Position numbers and translations under genes: made by a program
The notes under the pieces: generated by a model
Databases searched by the model: none
What the model saw: the letters and a program-made list of their open reading frames with translations, nothing else
What the model was told of the DNA's origin: nothing
Part shown: positions 1 through 10,900 of the stretch, piece after piece
Layout of the letters: every line of letters starts with the position of its first letter
Numbering within the stretch: the stretch's first letter is position 1
From: Pycnococcus provasolii
Taxonomy: Eukaryota; Chlorophyta; Pseudoscourfieldiophyceae; Pseudoscourfieldiales
Length of the DNA stretch: 64,000 bases
NCBI GenBank assembly: GCA_049487715.1
Contig: CP150570.1
Location: 1 to 64,000 of the forward strand
Direction: 5' to 3'

Positions 1-202
1 TAACCCTAACCCTAACCCTAACCCTAACCCTAACCCTAACCCTAACCCTAACCCTAACCCTAACCCTAACCCTAACCCTAACCCTAACCCTAACCCTAAC
101 CCTAACCCTAACCCTAACCCTAACCCTAACCCTAACCCTAACCCTAACCCTAACCCTAACCCTAACCCTAACCCTAACCCTAACCCTAACCCTAACCCTA
201 AC
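1..202. repeat. Left telomere, (CCCTAA)n
   Basis: About 33 perfect tandem copies of the hexamer CCCTAA on the + strand, so the opposite strand runs TTAGGG toward the chromosome end. This is the orientation expected for a left chromosome terminus. There is no degeneration until position 203, where unique sequence begins abruptly. TTAGGG differs from the TTTAGGG repeat common in plants and many green algae. Confidence 0.98.
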
Positions 203-203
203 G

Positions 204-863
204 AAGCGCTCTCAGATTCTAATCGACGCGTGCGGTTGCTTTGCGCGGCGCATTGTTCATGACCTCGGCTGGCGTGCGGGGACCGAGTATGATCGGATGC
301 ACGGCAGCGAACTCGTTAAGGCTGTGCTACTTCGTGCGCGAGACACGGCAAAGGGGTTGCAGGCGGCGACGACGGATATGCTCCGCATAAGCGCTGGTCT
401 GCGTGATGCGGTGGCTGCGACGCGCGATGTCTCTTCTCGCGTTGCAGCTGAACGAAGGTCGAAACGTTCCACGATTCGAATTTTGCTAGGCAGAGGAGGA
501 TCTCGAAATGCTCGTTGGCTGAGAACTTACACGCGTGGCGACATTGTGGACAATGCGTGGCGTCTTGGCACAGATGCGGTTGGAGCCGTGACGGAGGTTC
601 CTTGGAAGATGTGCGGCCGAATGTTGAATGTCATTTGTGGTTTTGATGGTGGTGACAGTAGCTTTGTGAACTCAACAATGGGTCGAGAATCAACCCGCCG
701 CGGGAACGAAGACACCAATCGCGGTTCCGACGAGCATCACGACGGAGGACGCAATTGGGGCGACTCATCACTGCATCCCATTAGACGTGCGAGTAGGAGT
801 CCGAGATCGTCGTTGAAGATGAGGGAGAAACGTATGTACGACATTTTGCGTGGAGGGGATTAG
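204..863 (+). pseudogene. Hypothetical ORF truncated by the telomere
   Basis: A basic, Arg-rich reading frame ends at a TAG at 861-863. The first ATG is at 297 (188 codons), but the frame stays open upstream of it. It even runs into the telomere array, which reads as alternating Leu-Thr in this frame. The natural start therefore appears to be lost, as if a chromosome broke inside a gene and was healed by telomere addition. No domain is recognised; the last third is rich in Arg, Ser, Asp and Gly and looks disordered. It could also be a chance open frame in GC-rich DNA. Confidence 0.4.
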
Positions 864-993
864 TTTGTGTGCACATTGTTTGTAAATACATGATTGCAGT
901 CTCAACTCCAAGACAGCCCCCTTTCCCACAAATTGGACTCCTCTAGATACTACTCTAGCGGCAGGTAGAGTAGTAAGTGTGACCCTTGAGTCA

Positions 994-1282
994 TGCATGG
1001 TTGGTGGCGCTGGCGACGACATAAACGAAAACATGTCGCAACCGGAGCCCTCACTACGCTTACGAAAGCGCCCTGATAGAGTGATACAACCTTCGAAATC
1101 ACCTGCGCAATGTACAAAAACGCGCAGTGAATGGCACCGGTAAATGGGCTGAATGGTGAAAGTGAATGGTGTGAATGGACAACCGCTGGACAGAGTAAAG
1201 TACACTTCATTACTGAATGAGGGATCATACCTCACGACCGTTGCACAAAGTAAAGTACATGCCATTACTGAATAAGCGATCT
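994..1282 (-). repeat. Dispersed 3'-flank repeat, copy 1
   Basis: The block 994-1226 is closely similar to 16961-17178. A shorter second unit at about 1230-1275 repeats its end (the CATTACTGAAT..GATC segment). On the minus strand it begins within about 10 bp of the myosin stop codon, so it would lie in the myosin 3' UTR in sense orientation. Related copies occur at 31579 and more weakly at 24581. The minus strand of both long copies keeps a similar short open frame, but no known protein is recognised. Bases 864-993 hold nothing recognisable. Confidence 0.8.
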
Positions 1283-1291
1283 TGTCAGCAC

Positions 1292-4200
1292 TCAGCGGAC
1301 CATCATCCCCCCTCTCTCAGCTAACAGCCAGCCCCATCCGCATTCGACCATCTTCCTCTCAATCCATTTGTCGGGCTCATTCATCGCACTCAAGACTTCT
1401 TCGACACGTGGCAGCGTTCTCTGGTACTGAAGTTCAGAAAGGTCTCTCTCATCCATGTCAAGTTGTTGCTCTAGCTCCTTCTGAATAAATATGGAAAATG
1501 CGCTCCAACTCTGGTGGTGTGAGAAAGGAATCAGAAAGTGCAGAAAGTACAGCTCGAATTCAACGCTCGGGGTGAACAAGCATATGCAGTAGACGAGCAG
1601 CACCCAGGTTCGCGACACCACAGAGTGATTCGAATTGAGCGAAATGTTCTTGCAGCACTGGCTCAGAATTTCGTCGCGAAGCTCGACACTTTCAATGCCG
1701 CGCTGCAGAATGTCAAGCGCACATGCTGCGGGAAACGTCGTCTTGCGCACCCCCGTGAAGGCTAAAAGGCTCTTGTGAAGCTGCACCGCGGCTCTGTTGT
1801 CGCGCTCGCCTAGATCCAATAAGGACATGGGGATGACGTCGGGGCTGAACGTCAGCATGCCCTCCATCAGCCTGCGTTTATTCATCCACGAATTGCGCGC
1901 GAATGTCTCCGGCAGGCGAAGCCTTCGATATTTCTCAATGCGCCAGCGAGAGCTCGACGCAATCTTAAGAATGCGATCCATGGAACCAACCTTGGCTGGC
2001 ACCGGAAGGTCCGGATTCGACAGGCTTCGAGGAGTCATCTTCTCTTTCACCTCCGGCGAAAACGATGCGCGCCTCGACGACGACCGCAACGACTCAGCCC
2101 TTGCCCTGTCCTCCTCCTTCTTCTCAGGCTTTTTTACCGTCTTGTCCATCTCTTCCAGCTGAGACATAGCCTGCACCACATCCGTCTGCTGGGTAAGTCC
2201 AAGATCCTTCGCCGTCTCGATCGCGTCAGACAGCTCGCTGCAATCTCCTCTCGCCGCCGCATTCATGACCGAGTCGATAGCATCGAGCATCTGCTCCGCG
2301 CGGTGAATCACCATGCCAGCATCTTTATATTCGCCCGGACAGCCCAGAGACTCCGCCACCTGCATATCCAAGCTCTCATGGTAAAGACGTTGCAGCTTCG
2401 AGAGAACGTCGCGGTTTGGACCATTCGCAGTTCGCGTGCTAACGCGCAGCGATTCCGCAAGCGCCTTCAGGTGGTCGAGATTCACGCGTGCCTCTCTCTC
2501 CGCCTCGAGCTCGTCGAGCACGCTGTGTGCATTTCTCACCTCCACGCAGGTTTCTGGCGTGAGTCCAACCTGCGTCGCGGCTCGCAGAGCTTTCTCAATC
2601 ATGGCATGGTGCCTACATGAGATCGCGTCTACAAGCATAGCGCGCACCTCAGCCTCCCTACGAAGAACTTCTAGAAATTCCAACGAATGCTTGCGCTGCG
2701 GCAAATGATGACCGCCGCACGGAAGTGCCTCCATCTTCAGCACGGCGGACTCCATCGCGTCCAAGTTTCGTGCCGCCTTTGCACTGCGCAACGCAGCATG
2801 CACGAGCAAGTAGCTCATGACACGTGCGCGCGCGACGTGATGCTTCGCGCAACGCCCGATAACGAACGCGGCACGGACGCGCAGCTCGTCAAGCGCCGTT
2901 TCGAGTGCGAGATGCTGATCGTGTTTCATGAAAACCTATATATCCAACGTGATGAAACAAAAGTGTTTATGTGCGCGTTTGTGTGCGTGTGTGTATGTCA
3001 GGTTAGTTGCGTGTGACAAGACAAAATCCAAGCCGAAATAAAAACAAGACAAAATATGATAATGTACCTTTGTCTTGCCAACGACAATTTTCGTGACGTG
3101 CCCCGCGTCGATCAGGTAATCGACGAGTCGGCTGCATGCGGGCCATCTGCCCGATCGCTCCGAAGATCGCGAGAGATGAGGTGAGCACAGGAAACGGTAC
3201 TTGCGAACGAACACCTCAAAAGGAAAGCGCACGGCGTATCCAAGCTTACGCAGCTGGCAAAGGCCGAGAACGCCTGTGTACCGAAGCTGATGCAGCATTT
3301 CATCACGGTCATAAAGCTGAGGTCGCTTCTCCGCATTGCTTCGCAGGCATTTGATGAAATGAGCATTCGTCGAGCGAAGGCGGTCCATCAGGCCATGCAG
3401 CTGTCTGCTGAACTGCACGCCAATGCTCGACTGGTTCTTCGAGCGCTTTGAGTTAGCTAGGGAGGTGGATATCGAGCTTCTCGAAGGAGCGGCGGCGGCG
3501 GTGGCAGACGAACCCATCTCACCCCCCTCGCCAAGACCACGCCTCACGCGCCGAAGGCGCATGACATCCGCCATGAACGAGTTCGATGCACTGCTCGATG
3601 CGGTGAGACTCTCGAGATTATGAGGCAGCTTGTCACGCGACCTCTCGAGCATTCCAGTGACATCGTACACGACGTCGCCCGCGTAGTGCAGCACCTTGAA
3701 GCAGGTTGCACCCCCCTCCTTAGGCTTTGCCATGGCAAAGTTTTCGTGCCGTTCGTGCGTTCGAACGAGCTTTTCCGCCAGCTTCCCGTCGCTTCCTCCA
3801 GGCGTGGAAATTTCCTCGTCCAGCATCCACAGGATGCCCTTCGGGCGGTCGCAGAACATGGACAGGCACGCAGAGTTGTCGACGAACGGAACCTCGGCAA
3901 TGTCGATGCCCTCGGCGAGGTACTCCGCCTGCTCAATCTTGAAGCACTCGATGTTGAAAAACTCCTGCAGCGTTTCATTGCAGTAGTTGATGAGCAGCTG
4001 CTCGAGATGATTCACCTGAAAGATTTCAAAACCAAAGATGTCGAGCAACCCGCAGAATCTGTGCTTGCCTCCCGCGTCAATGCTGGGGGCGGAGTGGCTG
4101 CCTCCTCCTCCGCCGACGCCGCCGACGCCGCCGCCACTGCCGCCGCCGCCGCCGCCGTTACTTCTTCCCACGCGCTGCTTGTCTCCCTGCTCCAGCGACG

Positions 4201-5509
4201 ACGCCGCGACGTGTCCGTCGCGGTCAAGAGTCTCGTTGATTTTTTGCACGAGCCAGAAGAATAGCCCCTCGTACAGAGCCATCGCCATCGCGTCTCGACT
4301 GTCAGCCGCCTCCTGTGGCTTATGGGGCACGGAGATGCGCTCATTCGAAGGATTCGTTCCGATGGTGCGAAAGCAGAGAGCTCGCTCGAGATTTCGCGCC
4401 TCGAATCCCAGAAGAGAGCTCGCAGATTCTACAGCGGATTGGCTCGCGTGATCGGCAAGCTCGCACCCGTCGCTAACTGCCGTGTCATCCTGTATGCGCG
4501 CGGCCCTGAATGAGACGTGGCCAAGATGTAGAATCGCATCCAGCAGCGTCGCGACTGCGTCGCGTTCGTGCTCGGACACGCCGAAAGCGTCAAGGGCTTC
4601 GACCAACCTCGCGTGCTCCTCCAAGTCGCTCGTCCCTTCGATTTTCGTGACGCCAGACCGAGTGAGGTAGGGGCACGCCTCGCTCTGCTTTCGAGTTTGT
4701 GAATTCGCCTTGCTCACGATGTGCTGGTAGAACGCGTGGTAGTTGCGCTCGCCCGCCTCGGCGCGCACGACGCGCGTCTTCTCGAGCAGGTACGTGCGTA
4801 TGAGCGCGCCATTCACGCGACCCTGGCGGTCAAACGCAAGCTCGACCCACTTTCCAAATCTGCTGCTGTTATCATTTCGCAGCGTCTTGGCATTCCCAAA
4901 AGCCTCGAGCACCGTGTTTGCGTGCATGCACTGGTCTTCGAGACGTCGGCCGACCGCCGCCGGTGACGACGTTAGGCTCGACGGCGAAGATCTGGCTGCA
5001 GACACGGGCGAGGAGGTACTTGCCGCGGAGATTGCCCTGCTTGCTCGCGCCGACCTTTCCATGAGGAACTCGAGTACAAGTTTCGTCGCCTCCGTCTTTC
5101 CCGCCCCGCTCTCGCCGCTGATGACCATGGCCTGGTGTCTCCACTCGCTGACAAGGTCTGCGTACGCGCGACTTGCGAGCGCAAACACGTGCGGAGGCAG
5201 CACGTCGCCTCTGCCCGCCGCCTGGTACTTGTCCAGGATAGCGGGCGTGTAGAGTGGCAGAGGTTCGTACGGGTTGACGGATATGAGCACGGTTCCGACG
5301 TACGTGTATATTCTCCCGAGCGTGAATCGTTCTTGCAGCGTGTCAAGTATGGTTGTTTCCTCGAGCTGCGCGAGGTGCACCATGTCCTGCACGTGCGCGA
5401 GGTTGCCTAACGACGACGACAACGAGGAGTTGCCTAACAACTGTCGCCCATGACCAGATGGCCCCATGGCCGCCGTGGCCTGCACAGCTAACGAGTCCCC
5501 CGTCATCAT
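1292..5509 (-). CDS. Myosin heavy chain with a C-terminal MyTH4 domain
   Basis: Two exons, complement(1292..2935, 3068..5509), about 1361 residues. The start is the ATG at 5509, with another ATG at 5506; the upstream frame is low-complexity UTR. The motor domain shows the P-loop GESGAGKT (residues ~132-139), switch I NDNSSRFGK (~212-220), switch II DIFGFE (~490) and the actin-binding FIKCLRSN region. A Gly-rich insert of about 25 residues precedes switch II. The 132-bp intron falls inside the end-of-motor motif: ..GKTK joins V-F-M-K across GTACAT..TATAG. The neck lacks a clear IQ motif. Two helical repeats of the form AxxxAxxxGL..V..A...L..LE follow. A MyTH4 domain lies at ~1196-1286 (LRDEILSQCCKN, RTWVLLVYC, TPSVEFELYFL), with no FERM domain after it. 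Green-lineage myosins normally belong to classes VIII, XI or XIII and lack MyTH4. Confidence 0.92.
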
Positions 5510-6598
5510 CAAGCGTACTGTATGTATGAGACGACACACACGATAGCTATCCCGGGCAGACTTGAGTTGAGTGCTTGTTGTTGTTGAGAGTTTAAGATCG
5601 AGAAGGGAGAAGGAGAGAGAAGGAGAAGGAGAAGGAGAAGGGAAGGAGAAGGGAAGTTTAGGCGGGACAACACCCAACCGAAACCCAACCCAAATTAAAC
5701 CTCGACCATAACTACTGGGATAAGTCACCCCCTAATAACCAACCACTCCAAAGTCCAAACACGAAACAGACGGACTGATGTTTCATTAGTAGCACAGCAC
5801 AGCACAGCAGAGGGAGAAGCAGGGTTTTTCTTTTTTCTTTCAAGGGAACTGGAGCGGCGGAGACAGACGGTATTCTGTATTCTGTAACAGGTTTCCCGAT
5901 GTGGGTCCCGAGGGCAACTGGGACGCCCTCTCGATTCTCGAAGGATGTCTCCTACGGTACCCTAGGGTGGAAGGCCGAGAACACGCCTTGGACAATTGGC
6001 TTCCCCCCTTGCTTGGGTTTGGTGTTGGGAACAACAAGCAGAAAAACAAAAATGGAAAAAAACGTGCATTTTGGCGGGGGCTTTCCCAGCTCCCTTCCAA
6101 GTCCACTCCCTTCCACTCGATTGGTGGAGTTCATAAAGGAATCGTACTGTAGGTGAGCAACAAGGCACAAGCAACGTTGCCGGCTTGCAACGTTGCTCCA
6201 GGCCGCAAGCCAGCATGATGTCACAATACCTTTAGTTCTCTAGGAAAGTGTGGGTTTTTTAGTCTATCTTTCGAACAAGAAGGCTCTCCAAACAAACTGG
6301 AACAATACTCTGCAGTCCAGTAACTTAGAGACCTAACCAACGGTGCTTTAGGTCTACAGAAGAGGAAATAAAAAAGGTGTACGACGGTGTCTTAGGTCGA
6401 GCGGGAGTTCAGGAGTTGGCCTGGGCCCCCAACCGCCCGTTCAGGTCGAAGGGCGAGAGAAACCCCCGATGTCACAACCTGAAAATAGGTCAGTGGCCAG
6501 TTTTTTTCTCCCGGGATAAGTCTTAGCAAAAAACCCCGTTGGCGCCGGGATCCCCCCTAGATAAACTTCCGACTTTGCTTCCGACTCGGATCGCTCTC
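5510..6598. other. Divergent intergenic region, myosin / phosphatase
   Basis: This 1.1-kb stretch separates two divergently transcribed genes and must hold both promoters. It contains a purine-rich simple stretch (GAGAAGGA units, about 5600-5660), a short CAGCA repeat near 5795, and otherwise unremarkable sequence. Overlapping short open frames at 5840-6220 on both strands show no homology I recognise. No telobox or repeat copy was seen here. Confidence 0.6.
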
Positions 6599-7900
6599 AT
6601 GTCCGCCATGCAAGCACAGCCACCGGCACGATACGCAGCACGCAATGCACACGCGTCCTCGAAACGGCCAGACTGTGCCTTTGGCAGTGCCAGAAGGGGT
6701 CGTCGTCAGGTGTGTGTTCTCAAGAACACAGCAAACAAACTCGACAGCCACATACGCCAACGCACCAACGCTTCAGCCTCCTCCTCCTCCTCCTCCTCCT
6801 CCTCCTCGTCAATGTCCGCTGTTGACGTGCCCCACCTAGTCGCACTCCTTGTCGACCTCGCGCACGAGTCGTGCCACATCATTCGAAATGTCACAAAAAA
6901 CGGAACACTCGGCGTCAAAGACAAGGGAGGATCGACAACGCTCGCGGGAGAGTACGTCATGGACGCGCAGACGGAGGCTGACAGACAAGTCGAAAGCACG
7001 GTGCTCGCAGCAATCAGGACGGCTTTCCCAGCAGTAGATATCGTCGCGGAGGAAGAGTCGGAAGGAATGCTAGCAAGGCCGGACGACGAAAAAGTAGGAA
7101 AAACCATCGCGACGAGAGATTTGGCTCAGAGACACCCTAGCGCTGTCGACGCGCTCGACGCCGTGTGGCCACCAGAACTCCGCGTTGCACTTCCCGCGGA
7201 TGACGTCGTCGTGTTCATTGACCCGCTCGACGGTACAAACGAGTACGCGAATGGCGCGCGCGAGTGCGTCACGTGCCTGTACGGCGTCGCGTATCGAGGA
7301 CGGCCTATTGCGGGTGTTATAGGCCAGCCTTTTCCGGAAATCCTGTCGGATGATGACACAACAGCAGCAACAGCAGCACCACGTATCGTCTGGGGTGGAA
7401 GTGGAGTTGGCGTGCACGGCATCAACGAAGCGCAGCAGACTTCGCTGCCCAAACCTCCGCCATTCCGCGCGGCAATCAACCGCAACCTGCGTGATCCGAG
7501 ACAGGAACCTGTCATGGAACGCCTCGGACCTGCAACGGAGGAGGTGAAAATCTCAGCCACGGGATACCACTTCCTGAAGATTCTCGAAAGGCGCGTGCAC
7601 GTGCAGATCATGCTGCGCAGGGCTTCGAAAAAGTGGGATTCGTGCGCAGGTGAAGCGCTTCTCACAGCGGCGGGAGGGTTCGTGGGTGATTCCGTCGGTC
7701 GGAGGTACGTGTACTCCGCTAGGCCAGATTGCATCCAGAACCTCTGTGGCCTCGTTTCGATGGGAAGCGCCGAGTGGTACGACGACGTATTTTCGGTAAC
7801 GCGACAAGTGACTGAAGAACAGGCTGAGGAAGGTGTTGGACCACTCAAGGAATACTGGCCATACGACGTGGAAGATCCCAGTGTCGAACAGCAGTTCTGA
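6599..7900 (+). CDS. 3'(2'),5'-bisphosphate nucleotidase / inositol monophosphatase-family phosphatase
   Basis: 433 residues from the first ATG at 6599; an open frame further upstream begins with a non-ATG codon. The family is Mg2+-dependent, Li+-sensitive phosphatases acting on PAP/PAPS or inositol phosphates. The metal site is visible as AEEES (~150) and DPLDGTNEY (~208-216), and the C-terminal lobe as KWDSCAGEALLTAAGG. The DPLDGTNEYANG and WDSCA signatures resemble animal BPNT1 more than bacterial SuhB. The N-terminal ~75 residues are rich in Arg, Ala and Ser and end in a Ser run encoded by a TCC repeat. This could be an organelle transit peptide; plant SAL1 is dual-targeted to plastid and mitochondrion. 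The exact substrate cannot be read from sequence. The gene converges with the BUB1 gene, 67 bp between stops. Confidence 0.85.
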   Translation: MSAMQAQPPARYAARNAHASSKRPDCAFGSARRGRRQVCVLKNTANKLDSHIRQRTNASASSSSSSSSSSSMSAVDVPHLVALLVDLAHESCHIIRNVTKNGTLGVKDKGGSTTLAGEYVMDAQTEADRQVESTVLAAIRTAFPAVDIVAEEESEGMLARPDDEKVGKTIATRDLAQRHPSAVDALDAVWPPELRVALPADDVVVFIDPLDGTNEYANGARECVTCLYGVAYRGRPIAGVIGQPFPEILSDDDTTAATAAPRIVWGGSGVGVHGINEAQQTSLPKPPPFRAAINRNLRDPRQEPVMERLGPATEEVKISATGYHFLKILERRVHVQIMLRRASKKWDSCAGEALLTAAGGFVGDSVGRRYVYSARPDCIQNLCGLVSMGSAEWYDDVFSVTRQVTEEQAEEGVGPLKEYWPYDVEDPSVEQQF

Positions 7901-7967
7901 AAAACAACAACAGACAGACAGACAAATAAATAGATATATACAACATGTATGTATGTTATTGTTTTTA

Positions 7968-10900
7968 CTACCCCTGCTGAAGGGCGATGCTAGCCTTCAT
8001 GAGACTTAATCTCACCTTTTTCGGCGCTCCCACCTCATTCGTAAGCGCCTCCTCCAACTGTGTCTTAATCTGGTCGAGGTTCGGCCCATCCTCGGGTGGA
8101 TTGAGCAGCTGCTCGAAGACGCTATCCCAAAGCCATCCCTTCTGATATCTTCGGCAAGCCTGCTTCGGGCGCCAGACACCGCGCTCCGTATCCTGCTCGG
8201 GCTCAAGGTACGTGCCATGCAGAAGGACATGGATCACATCCGCAATACCAAGCGCGTCGTCAGCCATCAACGCACCCGCGACGTCCATCGGAACGGACAG
8301 CAAATCTGCACTGCGTCCGTAATCGCAAAGAACGATACCCGTTCCCATCCACGCGCCCTGCCGCGTTGATGCATCCCAATCCTCCCACTCTCCATCCGGC
8401 TGGCCGTCGCGGCTGCCGCCACCACGAAGCAAGATGTTGTCAGGTTTGACGTCGCCGTGCGCGATGCCCTGGCTGTGAAGTGCTGCCACGGAGCTTAGAA
8501 GCTCGATTGCGTAGAAGCACGCGAGGGACTCGTCAAGCCGGCGGCCACTCGCTAGGTGCACGTTGACCAAATCCTGAACTGTGCCTCCCGTATGGCGAGA
8601 CAGGCAAAGAACGCTCAGGAGGCCGTCGTCGCTCACGTGCAGGGCACGTGCGCGGGGGAATGCACCCTGCAGATGCATCGCACATCCCTTCACCGCGATG
8701 TTGTCACGCTCCATGCGCAGGCGGCTTTGAATCTCGCGCAGGGTGTAAAACTCCCACGCCCCGAGCGCCGCGTCCGTCCCGTGCTGAACCTTGATGGCGC
8801 GACGCACGTCGTCATCCATTCCACTATCCTGGCTTCCCTCCATCGTCTCGTCGCTGTCAACTTCGAAAGCCATCAGCTGAGTTGGGCTGAGCACGCCCTC
8901 CTCCGCCGTGAGAAGTCGCGCGGAGTACACGCTCGCGTATGATCCCGTGCCTAACATGCCGCCGACAAGCCACGGCTGCCCCTCGAACTCAACGACGCCG
9001 CCTCCGACAGTTCCACCGCGTGGTGGCACGGAGCCTGGGGCGGAAGTGCCCGGAGCTTGCCTTGCACGGCGAAGGGCTGCGCTGAGGCCCTGCGGCTCAC
9101 CGCCCGTGCCGTCAGACTCCTTGACGTGCACGAAAACGTCACCGCGCTGGGCGAGCGGAGGATCAAGTTCTCGCAGCAGACCCTCGCGGAACGATGGATC
9201 ACAATGGTCAAAGGCGTTCGCCAACTCGTCATCCGCACCTGCGTCAGGTGTGCACTCGACGGCACCAACGGGCGTGGTTGCCGCCACCGCCGCCGCCATG
9301 GCCGCCGCTCCGCCACCGCCACCGCCACCGCCAATCGAAGATCGGCGTCGTGCTCTGGCACTGGGCGGTGTCATGGACGGACACATGCTTGCAAGCACTG
9401 CGGGCGCTGCCAGCGATGGCTCAGCCAGCTCGACCGTGCTGTCACCTGCGAGATTCGCTTGCACGAAAGATCCAACCGCCACGGCTGTGGACGGGCCGAC
9501 GGAACCCACAAGGCCAACATCGACATCAGCGTCACCGGTTCCGTCATCGAACACTTCAAACGAATCGTCAAGTGCAGCAGCACCCGCCGCGGCTGCATCC
9601 GCCATCAGCACCTCGGCGCTGGGCATCTCCACATTTTCATCGCCTGGAAGGCTGTCGGCGGCAGGCGCGGGTTCCTCGACGGCGTTGAGAACTCCACGAC
9701 GAGATGGACTAAGTGGCTGCAGCACATGCCCCTCGACACCAGGGTCGTCCAGACATCGGGGTGAAAGAGCACGCGGTGCAACATCGCTAGGCGCGGCATT
9801 CTCGCAGTTGTCGTCGTACTCAGCAGGCTGACTGGCGTCTACGTCCATCGACGACGTGTCGAGGCGTTCCTCACGAACCACACTGAGCGGTGCGCGTGCC
9901 GCGCGAGGAGGAGGATCTGCGGCGACCTCGTCCTTGTCCGCATTCTCGTCGAACACCCCGAACGAGAGCGCCATTGCCGGAGTGGCTGAGGCGGATCCAT
10001 CAGCCACGACGAAATCATCATCCGCAAATACCGCGAGGCTTGTGGGCTGCGCAATGGAGGGCATGCCACCGGCACCTCTCGATGCACTGCCTGAGATGGC
10101 CGCACCCGCACCTCGTTCCGCCTTGAGCTCGCTCGGAAGTTCCTCAGAAAAAACGGAGAGCACATTTGCAAATGCCTCGCGCGTACAAAGCGTCGCATCC
10201 TCCTCAGCAACCGCGCGTGGGTTGCGTCGGGGCAGGCTCACGGTATCGTCGCAGTCCTGGAACAGAGCGCGAGGGGGTAGCACGGTGGTATTGTCCTCCA
10301 TGTCCGCCGCCGCGGGTGCCGCGTCGAGGTCGAGCTCTTCCTGCTGCCCCTGTGATTGGAGATGCGCAGCATCGCCGCCGTCGTCGTCAATCTTGTCAGG
10401 CGCCGCGGGGGACACGTTCATGTCGTCCGCGCCCGCGATGCTGTCATCGTACACCTCCAGCACGCCATCGCCGCTGTCGCCGCTATTCTGCGCCGGCACG
10501 CTCGCGGCGCCGTTGTTCGCAAGCCACAGGGCGGCGCGATTCTCCTCGAAGCATGCCTCCTCGCCATCTTCACCCTGCAGCAGGTTCGGGTCGTATCCAA
10601 GTTTCTCTTGAGCAGGAGCAGGAGCAGAGGGTGCGACGTTCTTCGAGCTGCCAGCCTTTGGCGCACTGAGATGGTTTCTCAGCGGATTTGCCTGAATGTC
10701 CTCCACACTCCTTTCCACCTTGCCGTCAAGGCGCTCGCGCAGCGTGAGTGCTCGCCCGGCAGGATGCGCCGACGCGTTGTCGGCGAACGCGTCCTCCGCG
10801 CGCTGAAATTCGTCGTCGACATATAGGTCGATCGACGACGACGACGGCGCCGTCGAGGAAGCGGGCATGAAGGTACCGGCGCCTGCGCGCGAATTTCCCC

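Noticed and set aside
1480-1570. Possible extra intron in the MyTH4 exon of the myosin gene (GTACTT..TTCAG)
   Set aside because: Removing it would shift the downstream frame, which is open and plausible as read; the MyTH4 reading is continuous without it.
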